Below, piece by piece: positions 43,632 to 52,502 of a stretch of DNA of 64,000 bases. Both the position numbers and the translations under genes were made by a program. The DNA is taken from positions 248,001-312,000 of the forward strand of contig NZ_JAMXMX010000007.1 in assembly GCF_024055725.1 (NCBI RefSeq), in the 5' to 3' direction. The DNA is from Actinoallomurus spadix (lineage in GTDB: Bacteria > Actinomycetota > Actinomycetes > Streptosporangiales > Streptosporangiaceae). The first letter of the stretch is position 1; each line of letters begins with the position of its first letter. Under the pieces are notes generated by a model. It did no database searches and had not been told where the DNA came from. It saw nothing but the letters and a program-made list of their open reading frames with translations.

Positions 43632-44867
43632 CTACCGATCTCGCTCGCGGCGACGTTCGCGGTTCAACTGCGTCGACCGGCGCTGTCGCGTCACCGGCAG
43701 TCGCTGTTGTCCCGGCTCGATCCGCCACCGTACGTCGGCTTTGACTCCCGCGGTGGCCAACCGTTCTCGCGCGACCTCGAAGGACGCGCACCACTGCTCC
43801 TCCCGCTCGACGTCGAGGCGTCGTTGCTCGTCGCCTTCCGCCGGTTCGGTGCGCAACAACGCCATGCGTACCTGCCGTCCACCGTCGATGCGGACTTTGA
43901 CCTCGTGCTGAGGCCAGTCTCCCCGGGTGATCACCGCTTCGCCGTTTCGGGCCGTCAAGGTCTCGAAGCCCTCGTCGATCTCGTAACCGAGGCCCCCGAA
44001 CGCCTCTCGAAGTGCTGCCGCGATGTATTCGCGCTCGCTGCCTTCCTGCGCTTCCACCAGCAGCCGTGCGGCTTCCGCTCGCAGAGCATCATCGAAGGGC
44101 CGGGTCCCCTCGGTGACCGCACGCAGGGCATCGATGACCGTAAGGTTCGAGGGATGGTCGGCGAGCTCAAGGATGAACCGCGCCGCCGCCGCGCGGTCGT
44201 TGCGGCGCTCGCGGGTTCGTTCGTTGGCCTTTTGAATCCGCAATCGGACCTCGGAGAGCAGCCCGTCGGCCTCGGTCGGCGTAGCCGCGGCCATGACGAC
44301 CTCCGCCGCCTGGGTCACTGAGGCGCGATCGGCCTCGGCGGCATCCGGCAGCAGCCTGGCGAGAACCCGCTTCAAATCTGCCTCGATCGCCGGGCGCGGT
44401 TCCGAGCCCGAGCCCGAGTCCACGGACGGGGACGCGATCCGCAGTGACTTCGTGGCGGTGTCGAAGATGCGACCGGTCATCGCCGAAGCCATGGACGCGG
44501 CGACGGTGCCCTCGGCGGCCACGAGGTCGATGTCGGTTTTGGCCGCCCACGCCGTCATATCTCCGATCGAGGCGCTGGTGACATCCAAGGGGGGAGGCAA
44601 CTCGATCGCCACGCCGTGACGTCGCGCCGATTCGGCGAGTGCGGCGATCCGCGCGTTGCGGTCCAACACCTCGCCGACCGCTTCCTCTACGCGCCTCAGT
44701 TCTTCGATTCTCTGCGCTGCCGCCTCGGCACGTCCTTCGGCGAGAGCGGCGAGTGCTCCCGCTCCTGACGCGGCGAGACCGGCGGTACCACCCATGACCC
44801 GCACCAGCCCGAGGCTCGCGATGACCGCTGCGTCCAGGGCGATATCGGCTTCGACGCCACTGCTCAC
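43632..44867 (-). CDS. 411-residue helical protein with conserved C-terminal domain
   Basis: GTG 44867 is well supported by GGAGG six bases upstream and overlaps the upstream stop (GTGA). The N-terminal 300 residues are Ala/Glu/Arg-rich and helical, with a short hydrophobic stretch (about 10-40, AAVIASLGLVRVMGGTAGLA). The C-terminal about 110 residues (LREAFGGLGYEIDEGFETL to EEQWCASFEVARERLATAG) look like a folded alpha/beta domain shared by other actinobacterial coiled-coil proteins (my recollection). Function unknown; coupled to the kinase gene. Confidence 0.75.
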   Translation of the reverse strand: MSSGVEADIALDAAVIASLGLVRVMGGTAGLAASGAGALAALAEGRAEAAAQRIEELRRVEEAVGEVLDRNARIAALAESARRHGVAIELPPPLDVTSASIGDMTAWAAKTDIDLVAAEGTVAASMASAMTGRIFDTATKSLRIASPSVDSGSGSEPRPAIEADLKRVLARLLPDAAEADRASVTQAAEVVMAAATPTEADGLLSEVRLRIQKANERTRERRNDRAAAARFILELADHPSNLTVIDALRAVTEGTRPFDDALRAEAARLLVEAQEGSEREYIAAALREAFGGLGYEIDEGFETLTARNGEAVITRGDWPQHEVKVRIDGGRQVRMALLRTEPAEGDEQRRLDVEREEQWCASFEVARERLATAGVKADVRWRIEPGQQRLPVTRQRRSTQLNRERRRERDR

Positions 44868-47236
44868 TCTCGTCCTCCGACGGCTTTCTCCCGGGCGCCC
44901 CGGTGCTCTTGCTGCCAGCGTTGCATGCGAATTCCCGTTACCACGACATGCGCGATCGCCACCGCGATGAGGATGGTCATCCAGAGCAGCCAGGCGATCG
45001 AGAGGAGGGTTGCGATGAGAAGGAAGATGATGAAGAGCGGCACCACCGCGACGAGAAGCGCGGTGCCGCAACCCCGTGGTCCCGATCGACGCGCCGTACC
45101 GGACATTCGGCTCGACGCACCCGACAGCCCTCGTCTGACTACGCGCAGGACCTTGGCCAGCCACGACCAGGGACCCAGCGGTAGATACTCGGCGCCCTGA
45201 CGCGCTGCGAGCAGCACTTCGCAGCCCAATTCGACGATCCACGTCGCTCCGGCCGCGGTGAGGAGCAGTGGCGTCGGATCCGACGAGTTGCCGGTGGTTC
45301 CGGCCATCGACCGTACAGCGGCGGACTGCAGTATCTGGGGGGCCAGCCAGCTGCCGGAAAACCAGAGGACTGCGAGTGGGAGCGTCCAGAGGGCGGCACG
45401 GCGGATGGCGGCGCGGCGTCCGTCCAGGCGCCGGCGTTCGCGCTCCTCCCAACGCCTGCGTCTCTCGGCGGATCGATGTTCCGCCTCCCGGCGCCGTCGT
45501 ACTTCGGCCTCTGCCTCCAGCACCGCGTCAGGGGCCGCCAGCACCACCGCCAGCAGGCGCAGCGGGTCGTCACCTGCCTGCTCGGACAGCCACGAGAACC
45601 AGGACACCGGCACGTGTACGGATGCGCGGGCCCGATCGGCCGCCGTGCTGAGAGAACGCCGGGTCTCCTCCGGTCGTGCGGCGAGGGCGAGCATGGTGGC
45701 CAGCACCTTGGGCGGCTCATCGCGGCCTGGGAATCCCGCATCGGGAAGCCGGGATACCGTGCTCGGCAACTGGCCCCGTAGCCACTGCGCGTATCTGTTC
45801 CAGCCGGTCACGAGTCCGCGCCAGCGAGCGTCGATAGCCGACAGATCCGTACCCTCGGGAAGGCCGTCAAGCAGAGGGAGAAGCCGGTGCTCCCACAGCC
45901 GCCGCACGGTGCGGGCGGCGATGCCGTGCTCGGCGTGCTCGGGGTCATCGACGAGAGCGGCGAGAACGGCAAGGTCCTCAGAGACCAACCGCAACCCGAG
46001 GAACACCGGGCCCAGCGTCGGGTCCAGCCAGCGCACGAGCCAGAACACTTTGACGTCGGGTGGATCGTTGCCCGTCAGGCGTTCGTCGACCAGCCGGATA
46101 CGTCCTTCCGCGTCGTCGAAACCACTCAGCCAGTCTCGCAGCGCCTGCCATGCCTCACTGGGACCGACCGGAGTGAACATCGTGCCGAAGAAGTACCGGG
46201 CGGCCGTGTCCCAGTCGGCGACCAGTGCCCGTGCGAGCTCACGCCGATCGGTGAAGACCTCGCCGCTGAAGGCCAGAGCACCGTGCGGGCCGCGGGCCGT
46301 GGGTAGGTGAACACCGCCTGAGGTCTCCTCGGCCACAGCCGGGCTCTCTCCAGCGAGCCACCGGGCCACCTCGTCACCGCCCCATCGTCGCCGAGGGTCT
46401 CGGGTGAGCAGCCCACGGCAGAGCAGCCGCATCCGCGGATCGATCACGTCATCGCAACCGATGGTGCGGGTGGCAAGGTGGTCGACCACCACCGTCTCGC
46501 TCATCCCCGCGAAGGGCATCCGGCCGGTGAGCAGTTCCCGCACCATGATGCCGAGAGACCACCAGTCCCGTGCGGGGGAGACCTGACCGGACAGTGACTC
46601 CGGCGCGGCGTATGCGAGTGTCCGGGAAGATGACGCGAACACGACACTCTGTTCGATCACCCGACTCAAGCCGAAGTCGGCGATGGCCAGGTCGAGCGGC
46701 GCCGTGCTGCGTACCAGGACGTTCTCCGGCTTCAGGTCGCGGTGCACGATGCCGGCTTCGTGCAACCGGGTCAGCCCGTCGGCGAGTTGGGCCACGACCT
46801 CCGTGACCACGGCCGGAGACAGAGGCGCGCTGAGCGCCCGCAGGTTGCCTTCGGCGACATATTCGATGACCTCATAGTCACGCCCCTCCGCGTGCCCGGT
46901 CTCCGGGATGCGTACGACGTGCGCCGAACCCAACGTCGGGAGTTTGCGCCAGACCGAGCGGTCGGCGGTGAAGCCACGACGGAAGATCTTGACGACGAGG
47001 TCCGTGCCCTCGAGGTCACGAACGTGCAGCAGGTCGGACTCGGCACCTTGCGCCGGAATTTCGCCGACGACAGCGAACCGGTCGGCCAGGTCGGCCGGAA
47101 GACGGACCAGGGAGGAGCCGGCCTCACGACCGTCCCGTCGCGTGTGGTCGATCCCTCCTTCGGCTGATACGGAGGTATCGCGTCGAGTCGTGAATTCGTC
47201 ACGTCGCGTCTCGCCCGGCCGTTCAGTGTCCGTCAC
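44864..47236 (-). CDS. Ser/Thr kinase-like protein with C-terminal membrane segments
   Basis: 790 residues. Kinase domain about 50-315: Lys83 in VVKIF, HRDLKPENVLV (165-175), DFG 187-189, APESLSG. The Gly-loop is poor (VGEIPAQGAES). A large central region (about 320-590, Trp-rich) has no assigned fold; an Arg/Glu coiled coil (about 575-610) follows, then membrane segments at 614-632, 656-676 and a long one at 725-765. The kinase therefore faces the cytoplasm. GTG 47236 with GAAGGACG upstream. Upstream partner of the T4SS-related cluster, possibly its regulator. Confidence 0.85.
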   Translation of the reverse strand: MTDTERPGETRRDEFTTRRDTSVSAEGGIDHTRRDGREAGSSLVRLPADLADRFAVVGEIPAQGAESDLLHVRDLEGTDLVVKIFRRGFTADRSVWRKLPTLGSAHVVRIPETGHAEGRDYEVIEYVAEGNLRALSAPLSPAVVTEVVAQLADGLTRLHEAGIVHRDLKPENVLVRSTAPLDLAIADFGLSRVIEQSVVFASSSRTLAYAAPESLSGQVSPARDWWSLGIMVRELLTGRMPFAGMSETVVVDHLATRTIGCDDVIDPRMRLLCRGLLTRDPRRRWGGDEVARWLAGESPAVAEETSGGVHLPTARGPHGALAFSGEVFTDRRELARALVADWDTAARYFFGTMFTPVGPSEAWQALRDWLSGFDDAEGRIRLVDERLTGNDPPDVKVFWLVRWLDPTLGPVFLGLRLVSEDLAVLAALVDDPEHAEHGIAARTVRRLWEHRLLPLLDGLPEGTDLSAIDARWRGLVTGWNRYAQWLRGQLPSTVSRLPDAGFPGRDEPPKVLATMLALAARPEETRRSLSTAADRARASVHVPVSWFSWLSEQAGDDPLRLLAVVLAAPDAVLEAEAEVRRRREAEHRSAERRRRWEERERRRLDGRRAAIRRAALWTLPLAVLWFSGSWLAPQILQSAAVRSMAGTTGNSSDPTPLLLTAAGATWIVELGCEVLLAARQGAEYLPLGPWSWLAKVLRVVRRGLSGASSRMSGTARRSGPRGCGTALLVAVVPLFIIFLLIATLLSIAWLLWMTILIAVAIAHVVVTGIRMQRWQQEHRGAREKAVGGRE

Positions 47237-47298
47237 TGTCCGTCCTTCGGGTCATCTCACTCGTCTCCGAGCCTTGATCATTCAGGGTCCAAGCCGGG

Positions 47299-47853
47299 TC
47301 AGCGTGGTTCGTTCTGGTCGCGTATCACCTTCAAGTGCTCTGAAATCTTGAACTGATTGATCACGAATTCCAGTGCCAGGCGGGTCGTGAGGATGCCGGT
47401 CAGCCATACGACCGGCGTCGCCAGGATGGTGATCCATTCAAGGAACTTGTTCCACACGGAGAAGCCCCAGGCTTCGTACAGCATGAGAAGGGCAATCCCG
47501 GTGTAGGCCGCGATCGAGAGGGCGTACGCCGCTCGAACGACCTTGATGGTGACCATGTGGTCGAAGCTCATGTCGAAGAGAGCGCCCAGGAAGCCCTTGC
47601 CGGCCGGGCGGGCGGGACGGGCCGGCGGACCTGGGTAGGGAGCCGGAGGACCGTAGCCCGGAGGAGGGCCCTGCCAAGCGGCTGGGGGTGGTGGCTGGTT
47701 CGGGGGTGGTGGAGCGTAGCCGCCGTACGGTGGCCCGCCCGGGTGCGGCTGTGGGTCGCCAAGGTGCGGCTGTGGGTCGCCCTGGTACGGGTGGGGGTCG
47801 CCCTGGCGGGGGGGTGGGGGACGGTGCCCGGGATCGTCGGCGGCGTTGGACAT
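47299..47853 (-). CDS. DUF4282 membrane protein with Pro-rich repeats
   Basis: 184 residues. The first 85 are Pro/Gly/Tyr-rich with repeated GDPxPH units. The rest is a DUF4282 domain (GFLGALFDMSFDHMVTIKVV) with two membrane segments (about 108-130 and 140-165) and a cytoplasmic end. ATG 47853 is chosen for GAGGAG six bases upstream. Function unknown. First gene of the minus cluster, 62 bases upstream of the kinase gene. Confidence 0.85.
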   Translation of the reverse strand: MSNAADDPGHRPPPPRQGDPHPYQGDPQPHLGDPQPHPGGPPYGGYAPPPPNQPPPPAAWQGPPPGYGPPAPYPGPPARPARPAGKGFLGALFDMSFDHMVTIKVVRAAYALSIAAYTGIALLMLYEAWGFSVWNKFLEWITILATPVVWLTGILTTRLALEFVINQFKISEHLKVIRDQNEPR

Positions 47854-48008
47854 CTCTGTCTCCTCGGCATCCACGGGTCAAAGGCTAGAGCGCCGGGGGG
47901 CTCAGTTCACATGACCAGGCCGTGCTGATCCCGTTTGTCTTGTTCGTTCGGATCGTCGGCCATCGGTCGGTGGCGGGGACACGGCCCGCGCGAGACCGGG
48001 ACACGGCT

Positions 48009-48034
48009 GCGCCCCGGCCGGCGGGCCGGGGCGC
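48009..48034 (-). terminator. Hairpin after the Sdh1 operon
   Basis: GCGCCCCGGCC (48009-48019) pairs perfectly with 48024-48034 around a GGCG loop, 18 bases beyond the sdhB stop on the minus strand. Confidence 0.6.
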
Positions 48035-48051
48035 CGTGCGGGCGGGACCGG

Positions 48052-48822
48052 TCAGGCCTTCGGGGTGCTCTTGCCCCGCTTGACGACGCCGATCTTGGAG
48101 CCGAGCCAGACCAGCGGGTCGTACCGGCGGCCGACGACGCGTTCCTTCATCGGGATCAGCGCGTTGTCGGTGATCTTGATGTGCTCGGGGCAGACCTCGG
48201 TGCAGCACTTGGTGATGTTGCAGTAGCCGAGCCCGAAGTCGTCCTGGGCGATCTGCCGGCGGTCCTGAACGTCGGCCGGGTGCATCTCCAGCTCCGCCAC
48301 CCGCATGAGGAAGCGGGGGCCGGAGAAGTGCTCCTTGTTCTCCTCGTGGTCACGGATGACGTGGCAGGTGTTGTTGCACAGGAAGCATTCGATGCACTTG
48401 CGGAACTCCTGCGAGCGTTCGACGTCGACCTGCTGCATCCGGAACTCGCCGGGCTTGACGTCCCCGCCGTCGAAGGCCGGGATCTCACGGGCCTTCTCGT
48501 AGTTGTAGGAGACGTCGGTGACGAGGTCGCGGATGACGGGGAAGGTCCGCATCGGCGTCACCGTCACGGTCTCGTCCTCGGCGAACGTCGACATCCGCGT
48601 CATGCACATCAGCCGTGGCCGGCCGTTGATCTCAGCGGAGCAGGAGCCGCACTTGCCGGCCTTGCAGTTCCACCGGACGGCCAGGTCGGGCGCCTCGGTG
48701 GCCTGCAGCCGGTGGATGACGTCGAGGACGACCTCGCCCTCGTTGACCTCGACCGTGTAGTCCTTGAGCTCGCCCTCGCCCGCGTCGCCGCGCCAGACCC
48801 GGAACTTCGCCTTGTAGCCCAT
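48052..48822 (-). CDS. sdhB: Succinate dehydrogenase / fumarate reductase iron-sulfur subunit (Sdh1 type)
   Basis: 256 residues. [2Fe-2S] ligands in CKAGKCGSC near 58-66 and a downstream Cys in MCMTRM; C-terminal CIECFLCNNTCH and CNITKCCTEVCPEHIKI carry the [4Fe-4S] and [3Fe-4S] ligands. Mycobacterial Sdh1 type (Rv0247c-like). Electrons pass from the flavin of SdhA through these clusters to the membrane anchor. ATG 48822, one base after the sdhA stop. Confidence 0.94.
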   Translation of the reverse strand: MGYKAKFRVWRGDAGEGELKDYTVEVNEGEVVLDVIHRLQATEAPDLAVRWNCKAGKCGSCSAEINGRPRLMCMTRMSTFAEDETVTVTPMRTFPVIRDLVTDVSYNYEKAREIPAFDGGDVKPGEFRMQQVDVERSQEFRKCIECFLCNNTCHVIRDHEENKEHFSGPRFLMRVAELEMHPADVQDRRQIAQDDFGLGYCNITKCCTEVCPEHIKITDNALIPMKERVVGRRYDPLVWLGSKIGVVKRGKSTPKA

Positions 48823-48823
48823 C

Positions 48824-50734
48824 TCAGTTCTTCTCCTCAGCGGGGAGCTCGCCCTCGGTCAGGTACTTCTTCAGCTCGTCGAGTTCGAAGAGCGAGAGGA
48901 GGTCCTCGCGCATCGGCGACATCTCCTGGCGTTTCAGCTCGACGACGCCGTCGCGGAGGGAGCAGACCAGGTTGATTTTGCGCCAGTCGGCGGACATCTT
49001 CGGGTAGTCGTCACGGGTGTGGCCGCCACGGCTCTCCTGGCGTTCGAGGGCGGCGCGCGCGACGCACTCAGAGACGATCATCATGTTGCGCAGGTCGAGC
49101 GCGAGGTGCCAGCCGGGGTGGTAGGCGGGGCCGCGGTCCTCCGTGACCGTCGCGCCGGCCGAGGGGGCGACGGCGACGTTCCCGACCCGGTCGCGGAGCT
49201 TGCCGAGGGCCTCGATGGCCTGCTCCAGCTCGTCCTCGCGGCGGATGATGCCGACGAGGTCGTTCATGGTCTGCTGGAGCTCCTGGTGGACCGCGTAGGG
49301 GTTCTCCCCGGTGTCCCGCTGGTACGGCTCCATGGCCTCGGCCACCGCGGCCTCGACCTCGGCGTCCGGCACCGACACGGTGGTCGCGGAGGCGTACTCG
49401 GCGGCGCCCAGCCCGGCGCGGCGGCCGAAGACCAGGAGGTCGGACAGGGAGTTGCCGCCGAGGCGGTTGGAACCGTGCATGCCGCCGGACACCTCGCCGG
49501 CCGCGAACAGGCCGGGCACCGACGCGGCCGCGGTGTCGGGGTCGACCTCGACGCCGCCCATGACGTAGTGGCAGGTCGGGCCGACCTCCATCGGCTCGGC
49601 CGTGATGTCGACGTCGGCGAGCTCCTTGAACTGGTGGTGCATCGACGGCAGCCGCTTGATGATCTGTTCCGGCTTGAGCCGTGAGGCGATGTCGAGGAAG
49701 ACGCCGCCGTGGGGGGATCCGCGGCCGGCCTTGACCTCGGAGTTGATCGCGCGGGCGACCTCGTCACGGGGCAGCAGTTCGGGCGGGCGCCGGTTGTTGT
49801 CCGGGTCGTCGTACCAGCGGTCGGCCTCTTCCTCGGACGTGGCGTACTTGTCCTTGAAGACGTCCGGGATGTAGTCGAACATGAAGCGCTTGCCGTCGGA
49901 GTTCTTCAGCACACCGCCGTCGCCGCGTACGGACTCGGTGACGAGGATGCCCTTGACCGACGGCGGCCAGACCATGCCGGTCGGGTGGAACTGCACGAAC
50001 TCCATGTTGATCAGCGACGCGCCGGCGAGCAGGGCGAGCGCGTGGCCGTCGCCGGTGTACTCCCAGGAGTTGGAGGTCACCTTGAAGGACTTGCCGATGC
50101 CGCCGGTGGCCAGCACGACGGCGGGCGCTTCGAAGACGACGAACTTGCCGGTCTCGCGGATGTAGCCGAAGGCGCCGCAGATGCGGCCCTGCTCGTCCTT
50201 GAGGAGCCGGGTGATCGTCGTCTCGGCGAAGACCTTCAGCCGGGCGTCGTAGTCGCCGAATTCGGCGTGGTCCTCCTGCTGGAGCGCGACGATCTTCTGC
50301 TGGCAGGTACGGATCAGCTCGAGGCCGGTACGGTCGCCGACGTGCGCGAGGCGGGGGTACTCGTGGCCGCCGAAGTTGCGCTGGCTGATCTTGCCGTCCT
50401 TGGTGCGGTCGAACAGCGCGCCCCAGGCCTCCAGCTCCCAGATGCGGTCGGGGGCCTCCTTGGCGTGCAGCTCGGCCATCCGCCAGCTGTTGAGGAACTT
50501 CCCGCCGCGCATGGTGTCGCGGAAGTGGACCTGCCAGTTGTCGTTGGGATTGGCGTTGCCCATGGCCGCCGCCGCGCCGCCCTCGGCCATGACCGTGTGG
50601 GCCTTGCCGAACAGCGACTTGGAGATGATCGCGGTCTTCTTGCCCTGCAGCCGCGCCTCGATCGCGGCGCGCAGTCCGGCGCCGCCGGCGCCGATGACGA
50701 CGACGTCGTACCGCAGCCTCTCGATGTCAGTCAC
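48824..50734 (-). CDS. sdhA: Succinate dehydrogenase flavoprotein subunit (Sdh1 type)
   Basis: 636 residues. FAD Rossmann motif VVVIGAGGAGLRAAIEA, FAD-linking His in KAHTVMAEGGAAAAMGN, substrate-site QFHPTGMVW and the GEVSGGMHGSNRLGGNSL FAD segment. Oxidises succinate to fumarate. GTG 50734, 12 bases after the anchor gene. Rv0248c-like. Confidence 0.95.
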   Translation of the reverse strand: MTDIERLRYDVVVIGAGGAGLRAAIEARLQGKKTAIISKSLFGKAHTVMAEGGAAAAMGNANPNDNWQVHFRDTMRGGKFLNSWRMAELHAKEAPDRIWELEAWGALFDRTKDGKISQRNFGGHEYPRLAHVGDRTGLELIRTCQQKIVALQQEDHAEFGDYDARLKVFAETTITRLLKDEQGRICGAFGYIRETGKFVVFEAPAVVLATGGIGKSFKVTSNSWEYTGDGHALALLAGASLINMEFVQFHPTGMVWPPSVKGILVTESVRGDGGVLKNSDGKRFMFDYIPDVFKDKYATSEEEADRWYDDPDNNRRPPELLPRDEVARAINSEVKAGRGSPHGGVFLDIASRLKPEQIIKRLPSMHHQFKELADVDITAEPMEVGPTCHYVMGGVEVDPDTAAASVPGLFAAGEVSGGMHGSNRLGGNSLSDLLVFGRRAGLGAAEYASATTVSVPDAEVEAAVAEAMEPYQRDTGENPYAVHQELQQTMNDLVGIIRREDELEQAIEALGKLRDRVGNVAVAPSAGATVTEDRGPAYHPGWHLALDLRNMMIVSECVARAALERQESRGGHTRDDYPKMSADWRKINLVCSLRDGVVELKRQEMSPMREDLLSLFELDELKKYLTEGELPAEEKN

Positions 50735-50746
50735 TTGTGGTCGTCC

Positions 50747-51577
50747 TTAGTTGAAGAGCCGCAGGTCGGAGAATGAGCCGTGCGCGACGAGCGCGACGTA
50801 CGCGTCGGTCAGCGCGAGCGTGCCGAGGGTGATCAGGGCGAACTGCCCGTGCCGGGTGTTCAGCCTGCTGATCTGCGTCCAGAGCCAGTAGCGGACGGGG
50901 TGTTTGGAGAAGCTCTTCAGGCGCCCGCCCATGACGTGCCGGCACGAGTGGCAGGACAGGGTGTAGCCCCACAGCAGGATCACGTTGACCCACAGGATGA
51001 TGGTGCCGAGCCCGATGCCGAAGCCGCCGTCCTCGCCGTGGAAGGCGTTGATGGCGTCCCAGGTGTTGACGATGGAGATGAGCGCCGCGATCACCCAGAA
51101 GTAGCGGTGGGCGTTCTGCAGGATGAGCGGGAATCGCGTCTCTCCGGAGTAGCGGCCAGGGGTCTTGCGGACGGGGCTCTTGTCGGGCACCGCGCACGCC
51201 GACGGGGTGAGCCAGAACGACCGGTAGTACGCCTTGCGGTAGTAATAGCAGGTCAGCCGAAACCCGAGCAGGAACGGCAGTGAGATGAGGGCGTACGGGA
51301 TGAAGAACGGCAGATGGTCGGGGACGAACCTGCCGAAGTCCGCGGCGTCGGCGGGGCACGCCTTGCTGACGCACGGGGAGTAGAACGGCGTCAGGTAGTG
51401 ATATTTCTCGACCCAGAAACTGCTGCCCATCATCGAGCGCACGGTCGCGTAGATCACCCAGGCCGTGAACACGATGAACGTGGTCAGGGGGTAGCTCCAC
51501 CAGCGGTCCGTTCGTAGGGTGCGCGCCGGGATCCGGGCCCGATCCTTGGCCGGCGCGTCCACCGTCGTCTGCGTCAT
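50747..51577 (-). CDS. Sdh1-type membrane anchor (Rv0249c-like)
   Basis: 276 residues, five to six membrane segments (about 25-45, 85-105, 155-175, 185-205, 240-260). The fused anchor is typical of the mycobacterial Sdh1 complex. Conserved histidines lie in QNAHRYFW and SCHSCRH; whether they bind haem or a cluster is not clear. ATG 51577 is chosen for GGAG seven bases upstream. Confidence 0.85.
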   Translation of the reverse strand: MTQTTVDAPAKDRARIPARTLRTDRWWSYPLTTFIVFTAWVIYATVRSMMGSSFWVEKYHYLTPFYSPCVSKACPADAADFGRFVPDHLPFFIPYALISLPFLLGFRLTCYYYRKAYYRSFWLTPSACAVPDKSPVRKTPGRYSGETRFPLILQNAHRYFWVIAALISIVNTWDAINAFHGEDGGFGIGLGTIILWVNVILLWGYTLSCHSCRHVMGGRLKSFSKHPVRYWLWTQISRLNTRHGQFALITLGTLALTDAYVALVAHGSFSDLRLFN

Positions 51578-51696
51578 CCGGAGTCTCCATCGAAGGCACA
51601 TCGCCTGGGAGGCCGCCTATACTCCAGCCTCCTCTGCGGGGCGCTCCACGTTATTAGGGAGTTGTCACGAGCAAGATACGAGGCGCGGTCGCCGCA

Positions 51697-51712
51697 TGTG
51701 AAAAAGGCCACT
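51697..51712. promoter_or_regulatory. Possible CRP-like site upstream of Sdh1
   Basis: TGTGA-AAAAGG-CCACT resembles the CRP consensus TGTGA-N6-TCACA with two mismatches in the right half. It lies 120 bases before the anchor gene in an unusually AT-rich 296-base gap that otherwise shows no gene. Confidence 0.3.
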
Positions 51713-51873
51713 TACTGACGAGTAACCACGCTATTTTTGCGGTAATTGTGGCAGAAATCGGCATTTGCTAACTATGTTACCTAATGAGCGCTTGGTCCGC
51801 TAGTGTCCGATTGCTTTCTTCTGAGACCGCCTAAGATTGCGACTCCTGGGACTCGGCGGACGGGAGTGAGGAG

Positions 51874-52422
51874 ATGGGACAGCGGTCACGGTCGAGCTTC
51901 GGCCCGGGTGCGTACGTCGTGCGGTACGCCTGGTGGAGCCCGCTCGTGCCGACCATCGTCGGCGCGGTGCTCGTCGCCGGGTTCGTCATCGGGGAGCTGC
52001 GCCGCCCGGCGAACGCACGCTGGCGGCCCGCCGCGCACCCGGGGATCGACGACTGGGTCAACTTCGGCGCCCGCTGCCTGATGCCCCTCGCCGGGCTCGG
52101 GCTGTTCGTCCTCGCGGTCGTCTACCTGAGCCGCGTCGTACGGGGACGGGTGGCGTTCGCGGTCGCGCGCAAGGGCGTCTACTGGTGCCCTTCGGGCGTC
52201 AAGGGGGAGTGGTTCTCCTGGGACGATGTCGCGGCGATCGAGTTCCACGCGGCCGAGGGCGGCTCGACCGGTCACGGGGCCGTCGCCCTGCGCGGGTACG
52301 CCCCGCCGGATGAGGAGCGGCCGCGCCTGGTCTCCACGCGCCTCGGCGGCTGGCGGATCGGCCGGCGCCGCCTGCTCAGGGCACTGCGCGAGTTCGCCCC
52401 GCACGTCGAAGTGATCCGCTGA
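51874..52422 (+). CDS. Two-span membrane protein with PH-like domain
   Basis: 182 residues: two membrane segments (about 24-43 and 70-90) followed by a PH-like domain (AFAVARKGVYWCPSG, WFSWDDVAAIEFH, then a C-terminal helix). Similar actinobacterial proteins are annotated PH domain-containing; function unknown. ATG 51874 with GAGGAG immediately upstream. Convergent with the LysR gene. Confidence 0.7.
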   Translation: MGQRSRSSFGPGAYVVRYAWWSPLVPTIVGAVLVAGFVIGELRRPANARWRPAAHPGIDDWVNFGARCLMPLAGLGLFVLAVVYLSRVVRGRVAFAVARKGVYWCPSGVKGEWFSWDDVAAIEFHAAEGGSTGHGAVALRGYAPPDEERPRLVSTRLGGWRIGRRRLLRALREFAPHVEVIR

Positions 52423-52433
52423 GGCGGGCGTTT

Positions 52434-52488
52434 CCGGCCCCGCCCCGGGCGGATTCGCCTACCGGCCCCGCCCCGGGCGGATTCGCCT
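52434..52488. repeat. 27-bp perfect tandem duplication in a convergent gap
   Basis: CCGGCCCCGCCCCGGGCGG and eight further bases occur at 52434-52460 and again at 52462-52488, period 28. Each copy's CCGGCCCC can pair with GGGGCCGG at 52492-52499, so the duplication may have copied half of a terminator between the PH-like and LysR genes. Confidence 0.75.
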
Positions 52489-52502
52489 TCTGGGGCCGGC
52501 GT

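Noticed and set aside
21010-47853. A complete mobile integrative conjugative element
   Set aside because: No integrase, relaxase, replication protein, attachment repeats or tRNA found; housekeeping genes (NUDIX, typA) lie inside the span.
47885-48208. 107-codon minus-strand frame downstream of Sdh1 sdhB
   Set aside because: Overlaps the sdhB 3' end in another frame and runs through the terminator; no motif or ribosome site.
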